Shown: one piece after another, positions 55,389 through 64,000 of the stretch | Layout of the letters: each line of letters opens with the position of its first letter | How positions within the stretch are numbered: position 1 is the stretch's first letter | NCBI GenBank assembly: GCA_037126765.1 | Contig: JBBCBC010000026.1 | Span: forward strand, 8,544,418 to 8,608,417 | Source of the DNA: Stenogyne calaminthoides | Lineage: Eukaryota > Streptophyta > Magnoliopsida > Lamiales > Lamiaceae | Length of the DNA: 64,000 nucleotides | Reading direction: 5' to 3' | Translations under genes and position numbers: made by a program | The notes under the pieces: generated by a model | What the model was told of the DNA's origin: nothing | The model's database searches: none | The model's input: the letters and a program-made list of their open reading frames with translations, nothing else

Positions 55389-58300
55389 CTATAACATGTC
55401 ACTTGCTTCCTGATCTGCTGCTGCACTCCTGAATGTGAAACCTGATTCCTCATTCGATCGTCTTTTCACTATGCTTGCTCTTTGCATCAACATAACGAGC
55501 GCTTGTACTACTTCCGACATAGGCGGACGGAATTCTGGCTCAGGCTGCCAGCGAAAAATTACGATTATGCACAATTTCACAACACAGAATTTATTTACGC
55601 ATTGATCTCCATAGATTTTTTTTTTTTTTTTTTCCGATTTGGTTTATTCAATTTGTATAATCTACACATAGTTAAATAACAATGCGGCTCCATTTGGATA
55701 AGGAAAATTTGAAATTAATGGATTTGAAAAATAATACATGTAAGAATGCATATATTTCAAATCATGAATTGTCAAGAGATGAGAGAGATAGAAAGAGAGT
55801 GAAGGTGGGAGAGAGAGGGAAGGGGGTAGAGAGGAGAAGATTTCAAATGACTAGATTTTGATGAGGATTTGAAATCCCTCCATTTTTAACTAGTTACTCA
55901 AATTTAAGTATTTGTAAATCCATTGAAGAGTGGTGATTTGTGTGTGAAATTCATGGATTTCAAATCCACCCATCCAAATGGAGCCTGCATGTATTGGTGT
56001 AGCTAAATCTACAGGTATAAACCACATAGAGATGTGTAGAGATCAGTGAAGCCATGCCATATTAAACTATAATTAAGCATTGACCAATTCTGGTTTCGAA
56101 AAAAAAAGCATTGACCACTTAGAAAGATGAAACAAGTCTCGTAATTCCATTTTTGGCAAAATCTTATGTAAATCGGTTTCACCGTACAACTATTTGTATT
56201 TTGTGTGTATTTATATAATATTAGTTGTTTCATTGAAATGTATTAGTTTCTCAATATTAATTTTTCCATTCGAGAGTAATAGTAGTTGTTATAGTATACA
56301 GTGATAGTTGTACAGTGAAATTGTTAAATAGACGACCTCTTCCATTTTTGTGGTTGTGCTTAAGCAAATGTGATAAGAGACAATTTAGCAACTTTATAAA
56401 GGAAGAATTCCATATGGAAGACAATTTAGCAAGTTGAGTCTCAATATAGGCATCCATTTTACTAATGTCTCATTTGAGGGTTCAATTTTTTTCCCCCCAA
56501 ATCAAGGCTTGATTTAATTTTTTTTTCAAGACCTAATCAGTTCAAGTCATACTTCACGACAATAAAAAATGTTGTAAACCTCTAATTCTATTTTATAATC
56601 TTTGTATGATTTTCCTTTTGAAAACGATCTTTCGTCGGGCCTTGAGTTTTGACAAAAAAAGTTAAACCAAGTCTAGAATTGAGAAAGAAACAAAAATTGA
56701 GCCCTGAATTGATGCATTTATAAAATGTACCTGTATTGAGACTCAACTTAAAAATTGGATCTTGATGCGAAGTTTTACCACTTTATAAATGACAAACTTG
56801 TTTATAGTTAGTAAAAAAAATTACCTGGACGCAGAGGGCAATGATGTCAGCAAAACGACTCAAAGACTTTGCTGGATACATGCCGTTTAGGGCAGGGTCA
56901 ACCATTTTCGCTAAAGCATCAATATCATGGAGTTGAGGAGTGGCCCATCTCACAAGTGATTGTTCTGATCTCGCTCTTGAACTAAACATGGAAGAAAATA
57001 TATATTGGAAAAGCCATTACAATGTTCAAAGCATATTGACATGACAAAGTCTTGTATGCACCACGTGCACCATGCAACTCAAATGCATTTTTAAATGGTA
57101 TTTGTTGTTTTCACTTTTCACTGAAAAATATTAGTTGTGTACAGTTGCACCGTACAACTGGTGTACAAGAGACGTACTCTATTGACATAATTAGACAATG
57201 TGAAATCAAAAGTACCTATCAAGAGGTTTCCGTCCAGTGAGAAGCTCCAGCATAACTACACCAAAGCTGTACACATCACTTTTTACTGTGTATATTCCAG
57301 ACAACGCAAATTCAGGTGCACTGTAACCAAATGAGCCAATTATCTGGTTTGAAGAAACCTGTCAACATTTTCAAGAAGATTATAGTATTAGATTAAGAAT
57401 TTTGATCGGCTCAGTTGGCCATGTGGCATCTAAATCAATGTAAGGACGCAAAATGTCAAACAACAGCCAAATCCTAATTTATGTTTTTGATTAAGCAAAT
57501 CATGAATTTTATCTCATAGATTACTAAGGGTTGATTGCAAAATAAATAACAGACAATTTCATGTTTATTTAACTACAACATATGTATTTAAAATTGCATT
57601 TCGATACACAATATTTCAATTGAAACAAAAAAATATATATATGGCATCAAATTCAATACACGACATATCAATTGAAACATGTGTGGCATCAAATTCTGGC
57701 AAGTATTACTAAAGTGGCAGTGTATGAAACTGCAAAAAATAAATAAAAGGTTGTGATTAAATTGAAACAATAAAAAAAATAGATCTTGAATATATTTGCA
57801 ATTTTTTCCAAAAAAAAGGCTCCCACTTCAGCGTAAGTTGTCAAAAAACAGTGATAAGATATAATTTCAAAATATACAAAATGTGCGAATCGAATTGCAA
57901 AATTTAAAAACATATGTTGTAATTTAAAAAAACATGAAAAGTCATGATTTTTTATGAAATTAACCCAATAATTAATCATAAAAGTAGTGAACAGCAGCTA
58001 AGACAATATGTGGAATTTATCCTTTGATTCACCTGTCTTTCTGTGTTTGGTGTCAAAGCAGCTAATCCACAATCTGAAAGATGGGGATTGAGCTCTTCAT
58101 CTAGTAAAATGTTTGCTGACTTTAAGTTTCTATGAATAATGGAAGGCAGACAAACTTCATGCAAGTACCTAAACAAGGAGAAATTATTTCAGAAGTCAAT
58201 CAAGGGTGAAGGAGGAGTTAAATTTCACCAAGTGTCCTGCCCGAATCCAAATTTTGTCTTTTATCTTTATACTTTATCAATTTTGGTTTTTTGGTGTCAA

Positions 58301-61300
58301 TTTTGGTCATTTTCGACGGAAAATTCAAATTTTGGCCGAAAAAGTCTGTTGTGGCATATGGAGTGGCACGGAAAAGTACTGAATTGATGGGTTCAGCAAG
58401 AGGAAGAAAATGGTATAGGCCTCGACCCTCGCCTCGCTGTAAACCACTCGGAATTAGCGACAGGAATGGACATAATTCGCAATTTTTTAGCCGCAATTCA
58501 CGAGGGAAGTGCAATGGAAACTTGAAATTGATCAAGGACTTTGCTTTCTGGATGAGGCGGTTCAATTGGGAGTTGTGGCGGTCGTTGATGGGACCAGAAT
58601 AATAATTTGGTTTTTCCCGCCAAATTTTGGATTTTCCATCGAAAAGGATAAAAATTGAATAATTAAAAAAGACTAAACTGGATTCAGGCCAAGATACTGG
58701 ACGATTCAAGATAACATACTCTAAAGCTCGAGCAGTTCCAAGGGCCACCCTAACACGTGCATTCCACGTCAGCGTCTTGCTTCTCTCATCAGTAAAATGT
58801 AGCATATCATGCAAGCTGACATTTCCAATATAATCATGAACTAGAAGGCGTTGCCCATGCTCAACACAGTATCCAGAAAGTGCAACAACGTTCGGATGCC
58901 TTAGACGTGACATGTTTGAAATGGCCTCAAGAAAACTATCTTCTTCCTGCAGTGATACTGCTGCATTGTCCACCTTTTTTATGGCCATAATCTGAAAAAT
59001 ATTCAAATTAAATAATTTCATCGTGCTGATGTGCATAATTAATCACAATAATTAATTCCCAGTCCAGATGACTAAACTTTTTGACAACTCGAGAATATAA
59101 AAAACTAATTGTTGTCAATATGTGAGGAATTGATATAATTGAATCCTCATCATCAGGGAGTCAAACTAGATTAGCATGTTCTCACTTGAAATGAAAGCAA
59201 GAGATGACAAACGGAACTGCTAATTCCAATTAAAAGAAAACTAACGAGACTATTTTAGGTAGTGGCATTTTTACCACTTGAACTATCCTACTTTTGTTAT
59301 TTGGAAGGGAAAAAAAAAAATTTTATCAATTCAAGGCCTAAAAAATAGTAAAACAATTAATTAATGACCTAAAACATTTTTCCCTATATATTCAGGACCT
59401 AAGAAATTAGAAATTGTCAATTACAGACCTGAAAGATAGTCATTATCAATTTAGGACCCACGCATATTAAGATCATGTTTGACATCTTATAATTTCTAGT
59501 TATCCAACAATATTTTTATAAATCACAATTCTAAAAAAAGAAAAGATATATTAATTTCACGCGAGTGGAAAAGAAAAAGTAAGAATAAAAAATAATTATG
59601 TATATTATAATAAATAAGACTATAAATTATAAGATACCAATCTTTCGCACCTCAAGTTGATAGTTTCCTATTTTTCAGGTCTCGAGTTGGAAGTCTTTCA
59701 AGCCCTTAATTAATAGTTTATCATTTTTCAGGCTCTAAATTGACAAAATGCCACAAAAAATAAATAAATAAATAAATGAATAAAAAATAATAAAAATAAT
59801 AACTTTCATCTGTCAAGTTGCACTATAATTTGACAACTTATCTAGACCAATGTGGTCATGGCCCTCATGGGTACACCTGTGGAACATGGGGAGGGGTTGG
59901 ATTTTTTAAAAATATATATACATATGTCAAATTGCACTCTAATTTGACAGATAAAAGTTGACACCTTATCCAGGTCATAATAGAGAGAACCCAATGAAAT
60001 TACCTTTCCGCTAGGGAATTCTGCCCTATAAACACGCCCAAGAGAACCTTCACCAACCAGATTGTCTTGACTAAAGCTATTAGTTGCAGTCTGAAGAGCA
60101 GCAACTGTATAGGAAGTTGCAGTTATTGGAGACTTCACTCTTCTCAAAGATCCATTATTCCCTTGTAACCTTTCAACTGTCACATTTTCTGATGGTGGGG
60201 GCTTTAGATCAGATACAGTAGCTGTAGGCTTTGACCTCTGCTCTTGCAACTCCGTATTCACTAGAAACAGAGCAAATTGTCAGGTAAATAAATGATTAAG
60301 GCTTGCACCCCTGACGAATAAACAATTAGCAAACCGCAATAAACTTGGATGGATCTCCTTTATTGAATCGCCTATATAGAGACATAATTCAAGTTGGGAT
60401 AAAAGGCATAAAACCCACTGTTTGATAAAATATGCACAAAAACCCCGTGTTTTATTAATTACATAAACCCCCAATCTTCGATAAAAGTATGCATGAAATC
60501 CCCACTGACCACTTCAGTTCAAATAACACTTAACAGCGTTAAATTGAGCGTGAACTTACATGATTGTCCTCTGTATAAACAAAAAACACACACACAACAC
60601 TCGGACGGAAACATATAGATGCAAAACATGTACGTATCATAAGTGTCAAGAAGTGGACAGGGGGATTTCGTGCATACTTACAGATGGTTTTATGGATTTA
60701 ATGAAACATAGGGGGGGTTTCATGCATACATTTATCAAACACATGGGCATTTTATGTATTTAATGAAACATGAGGGGTTTTGGTGCATACTTTTATCAAA
60801 CACAGGAGGGTTTATGCATTTAATGAAACACAGGGGGTTTTGTGCATATTTTATCAAACAAGGGGGCTTTTTATGTTTTTTAGCCTATATGTCCAAATGA
60901 GGAATATAGCACAAATATAAGGCTGCCTGCTCTGTATATACCCGAACAACTTGGGACATCAATCAAGTTCATGATGACTTTAAAATTTTAAAATGTTCAC
61001 AATAAAAACAATCCAAATAATAGAACCAGATTCATAATCTTCTCTCGAGTTATGAACATCCTAAAATAGATACTCCATTATCATATTACAAGTAATGGAC
61101 TAGTTGTGGAAAAAGAAACAAAGCAGCATGCTCACTAACAAAAAACTTGCCAGCAGAGAAACAGATACTACTTTAACATAACATTTATGCAACAAAATCT
61201 GTTCCATAATGTCAGAGGTTTAGGGGGTGTTATAACTGATTATAATCATCTAGAATAGTGTGCAAAGATAATTTGAGTGTTTTCAAAGCTGGGAGAGGGA

Positions 61301-63879
61301 TGCTTCTAACTGATTCTAGTTTTTCATCAATATATTACTCTATTCAAATCTTTTACCCAACACTGAACATTTACTTTTTACAAATTTTACAGAACTTATC
61401 ACTTTCACTATTAAGCAATTTTTTTCACAATCACTAAACTAAATCATTTTCTCAAAGCATTTCTTTTTTGCAAACACCCCTGCATTCACTTTTCAGTTTT
61501 CAGTAGGCAAACTGAGTTAAATTAAGACAACTTTGTTAAAGTGGCTTATGTAAGGTCAGATGTGCTACCTTTGTCACTGCTGACAGGAAGACTTCCAGTC
61601 GAGGGGCGTGCAGCAATTTCCTTCTTGTTTCCCCTTCTAAAGCAAAAAACTAGTCCAAGCAGCAAGAGAACTACTGCAAATAAAGATCCTAGAACTATCC
61701 CCACTATAGGTCCAGCTGTTAATCCATTCTTATTTTCATCATGCGATGTCCTTGGGACATCTGATTTAGGACCACCTGGAGGAGCTGGCCTACTGTTAGG
61801 GAGAGATCTACCAGGAGGAGGTGGGGTATATGGTGGTGGAGAAGGAGCGGGACCATTGGAGAATGTGTTCCCATTGTATCTGGTTTATGATAAAAGAATC
61901 AAATATTTTTTATTTGATTCGGTATTCGAATTTGAATATTAAGACTCGAATTCGAAATATTCAAATCCGAATTCGAATAAAAATTTCTTTTTTGATTAGA
62001 AAAGTATTCATATTCAAATATGAGCATCATTGTATTCGATTCAGTATTCATGAGTATTCTATTAATATGTTTATTTTAAATTTAGTAAATATAAATACTC
62101 CCTCTGGCCATGAAAAGTATGCCACTTTTTGGGCACATGTTTTAAGAAGTATAAAAGTAATAAAGTGACAGTTGGGTAAAGATAAAGTGATTGTTTGCAT
62201 AAAGGGAACGAGCATCCTTTTGGTGGATGGACAAATAAGGCAAACAAGCATACTTTTGGTGGACGGAGGGAGTAATATATATTATAAATTTAAATAAAAT
62301 TAATTAATGTGTTTAATTCTTAATAATCAATGAATAATATATAAATAATTTTAGGAAAAAAAATTCTTTATGATTTTTGTTAAAAAAATATTAGGAATTG
62401 AATACTCCAATACTAGAAAATAATTCGAACACCACTTTCGAATCGAATACAAATCATATATGAAATTAAAATTTTAAACAATACGAATATTTGAATATTT
62501 TAAATCGAATTGAATACTCCAATATTCGCTCCGTTTACGTCCCTAATTATAAGTACAAGGAATTTATATAAACAACTGCAAGCACTTACACAAAATTGGG
62601 GATAGAGATTATTTCTTGTGGTATCCACCCACTGAAATTATTATTTGCAACATTTCTGTGGAATTTAGTACAACGAAGAATAGGGTGAGTTGGATTGATA
62701 AAAATTATTAATTTCATCATCTCATCCATTAAGTTAAGGAATCAAACACTTACAAGTCTGTCAAAGGCAAGCCTACAAGAACGTTGAGAGAACCCGTAAG
62801 TTGATTGTTTTGAACTTGGCTGTCAAAAGTGTATGAATGTGATGTCAATAGCAAGTCAAAAGAAAAAACCAGCACAAAGAAAAAAATTAATTAACAATAT
62901 TTGTCATACTCACAGAGTGGAAAGATTTGCCAATGATGTGAAGGAAGGTGGGAGATCCCCAGTAAAATTGTTAAAGGATAAATCCCTGAAATTGGCGTGT
63001 ATTAGTCCACACTTTGGAAATGAATACATTTCAATTCACCAGTAAAGAACAAAATAAATTATGATAAAATGAAGTGTGAGATCTATATTTAAAAAAAAAA
63101 TGAAAGGAAACTAATCTTGAAAAAATACATACCATTACGATCCCACATCGAGAAGGATATAAGTGGTAGTCAATCCGGGTTAAGTTAGGGCTCCTTATCT
63201 TATATTCCTAAACATTTTATCCGACCTACCCGGGCGGTCCAATCTTAAAGAAGTTGGTATTATGTAAAACTGCAACTGATTTGCAACTATTACCTTATAG
63301 TAGAACACCTAGTATCTTTAAATGAAACAACTAATACTATCAAACTAATACCTTTTAATTAAACTAATACTGATGAAAAATACATACAAAATGCAAAACC
63401 TGGAATGGGGCTACCGATGGTGGGCCCAAAGGTTGCCACCTCGATGGTGGGCCCCAAGGGGGTTGCCAAAAATTGGTTTACATAAGACTTGGAAGGGTAT
63501 ATATAAGTGAAGAAAAAGAAGAGTATGATGGATAAGTTTTACATAAGACTTCGGTGAAGAAAAGAAGAGTATGATGGATAAGTCGCAGAAGAAAATACGC
63601 AGATAAATTGGCATAATTAGTAGAGGCAGCCCAGTTACTCACAAAGTAGCTAATGCAGAGTGATTCGCAAACATATCTCCAACTGCCTGAGACAACATGT
63701 TGTGGCTGATGTTCCTAAAATCACGAATAGTAGGTCTAGGCATTAAAAGCAAGAAACCGAACCACTCGTCAGATAATGCAAATAGTTCAGTTAATATGCA
63801 AACTCACAGATAATTAAGTAAGCCCATAGTAGACAAAGAATACGGGAGATTTCCACTTAAATTGTTTCCTGCAAGGTTT
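55389..63879 (-). CDS. SRF3: STRUBBELIG-receptor family LRR receptor kinase, 3' part
   Basis: Twelve minus-strand exons join in phase: 63808-63879, 63643-63714, 62914-62985, 62754-62819, 62590-62655, 61569-61879, 60004-60260, 58720-58991, 58033-58168, 57216-57358, 56825-56981, 55389-55544. The first five encode 22-24-residue LRR repeats (NLAGNNLSGNLP, DLSFNNFTGDLPPS). Exon six has a Pro-rich linker (APSPPPYTPPPPGR), a membrane helix (IVGIVLGSLFAVVLLLLGLV) and a basic stop-transfer. The cytoplasmic part has GEGSLGRVYRAEF and AIKK for nucleotide binding. The kinase core reads HRN instead of HRD and DCG instead of DFG, the atypical form known for this family, so it is probably a pseudokinase. 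SRF proteins act at the plasma membrane in tissue patterning and cell-wall or immune signalling. The signal peptide and first LRRs lie beyond 64000. SRF1/SRF3-type is my best assignment; the exact member is uncertain. Confidence 0.93.
55686..55985. mobile_element. Tourist/PIF-Harbinger-like MITE in an SRF intron
   Basis: GGCTCCATTTGGATAAGG on the left and, in complement, GGCTCCATTTGGATGGGT on the right are inverted ends. The 3-bp repeat TGC flanks it (55683-55685 and 55986-55988). Length 300 bp. Confidence 0.85.
56433..56750. mobile_element. MITE with GTTGAGTCTCAATA ends
   Basis: GTTGAGTCTCAATATAGG at the left and, in complement, GTTGAGTCTCAATACAGG at the right. The similarity continues outward less clearly (AACTTTATAAAG type), so the real ends may lie 40-50 bases further out. 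It is in the same SRF intron as the Tourist-like MITE. Confidence 0.7.
57050..57172. repeat. Second copy of the TATTAGTTGTTTTCA MITE family
   Basis: CTTGTATGCACCACGTGCAC on the left and, in complement, CTTGTACACCAGTTGTACGG on the right. The core has one or two of the units tandemly repeated at 1870-2066. It is intronic in the SRF-like gene. Confidence 0.7.
58228..58702. mobile_element. Element with long inverted repeats in an SRF intron
   Basis: The left arm (GTCCTGCCCGAATCCAAATT onward, about 100 bases) and the right arm (in complement, ATCTTGGCCTGAATCCAGTT onward, about 80 bases) are imperfect inverted repeats including ATTTTCGACGGAAAATTCAA. The core is higher in GC and has an open plus-strand frame of unclear meaning, perhaps captured sequence. 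The long arms suggest a non-autonomous MULE. Confidence 0.65.
59262..59754. mobile_element. MITE with GTGGCATTTT ends in an SRF intron
   Basis: GTGGCATTTT at the left and AAAATGCCAC at the right are perfect 10-bp inverted ends. Inside, short units like AGGACCTAAGAAATTAG and AGACCTGAAAGATAG recur on one side, with their complements on the other. Confidence 0.7.
60398..60892. mobile_element. Foldback element with internal minisatellite in an SRF intron
   Basis: The left arm (GGCATAAAACCCACTGTTTG) and right arm (complement of TTATCAAACAAGGGGGCTTT) are inverted. The right part has about three repeats of a unit of roughly 60 bases containing ATTTAATGAAACA and GCATACTTTTATCAAACACA. No transposase. 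Confidence 0.7.
61900..62550. mobile_element. Truncated hAT-like element with ATTCGAAT-rich sequence
   Basis: The right end reads TTTACGTCCCTAATTA, the complement of a TAGGGACGTAAA hAT terminus. Dense repeats of TTCGAATTTGAATATT type fill both flanks. The expected left terminus is missing. It is intronic in the SRF-like gene and holds a Stowaway inside. Confidence 0.6.
62098..62272. mobile_element. Stowaway MITE nested in the hAT-like element
   Basis: CTCCCTCTGGCCATGAAAAG on the left and, in complement, CTCCCTCCGTCCACCAAAAG on the right, with TA on both sides. 175 bp. Confidence 0.9.
63060..63620. other. Long SRF intron with direct repeats
   Basis: GAAGAAAAGAAGAGTATGATGGATAAGT and a near copy occur at about 63510 and 63555. 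GATGGTGGGCCC also recurs (63416 and 63443). A TAATACTATCAAACTAATAC stretch recalls the MITE family at 1870. No gene. Confidence 0.5.
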
Positions 63880-64000
63880 CTGCGCCAAGACCAGGAAAAA
63901 ACATTAGAAAAATTGTTGATTCAGAACATATATTATATGAATTCACGAGTCATCATAAGATTTAGACATAACAGGCTCGTCAGGTTTGTTGGCAACTGGT

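Noticed and set aside
58291..58602. Plus-strand 103-codon frame as a gene
   Set aside because: It lies inside the inverted-repeat element in an SRF intron and shows no recognisable domain.

Overview
This window is nuclear DNA of a flowering plant. It has AT-rich intergenic sequence, GT-AG introns, plant-only gene families (EBS-type BAH/PHD reader, STRUBBELIG-family receptor kinase) and abundant LTR retrotransposons, Mutator-like elements and MITEs. An asterid of the order Lamiales is my best guess. That rests only on recalled resemblance of the retrotransposon 3' ORF to proteins predicted in Lamiales genomes. All exon boundaries were read by eye.

Layout. (1) 1.8-4.1 kb, minus strand: a five-exon EBS/SHL-type histone-mark reader that looks intact. 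(2) 4.75-5.70 kb: a non-autonomous hAT-like element with a perfect 8-bp target duplication. (3) 6.05-23.4 kb, plus strand: a decayed Mutator-like (MULE) transposase gene, split by a 13.1-kb Sirevirus-like Copia element (7197-20292, target duplication GAAGC) and by a related 1.15-kb solo LTR (21679-22828, target duplication TATAT). (4) 25.6-43.2 kb, minus strand: a Ulp1/C48-protease-like gene, converging on the transposase and split by a 16-kb composite retrotransposon (26420-42493, target duplication AAGAT). With the insertions subtracted, the transposase and the Ulp1-like gene lie about 2.3 kb apart, the arrangement expected of an Ulp1-carrying MULE. (5) The 16-kb composite is a Sirevirus-like shell. 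It contains a piece of a different Copia element, a solo LTR with another solo LTR inside it, a truncated Sirevirus in inverse orientation, and a hAT MITE inside the shell's own 3' ORF. (6) 44.0-45.1 kb: a CAF1-deadenylase-like relic without its catalytic acidic residues. (7) 45.7-54.4 kb: gene-poor sequence with MITEs (Stowaway, hAT, CACTA-like), an orphan F-box/FBD-type exon, a Ty3/Gypsy gag relic, a possible tRNA-derived SINE and a 210-bp tandem duplication whose second copy holds a Stowaway. (8) 55.4-63.9 kb, minus strand: the 3' twelve exons of a STRUBBELIG-family LRR receptor kinase, running off the right edge. Its introns are packed with MITEs.

The probable working host genes are the EBS-like reader and the SRF-type receptor. 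Everything between them looks like transposon-dominated filler. The most unusual content is the long extra 3' ORF carried by both Sirevirus-like elements (clearest at 15487-18633), the putative Ulp1-MULE buried under retrotransposons, and a solo LTR with a tandemly duplicated, GATC-rich body.
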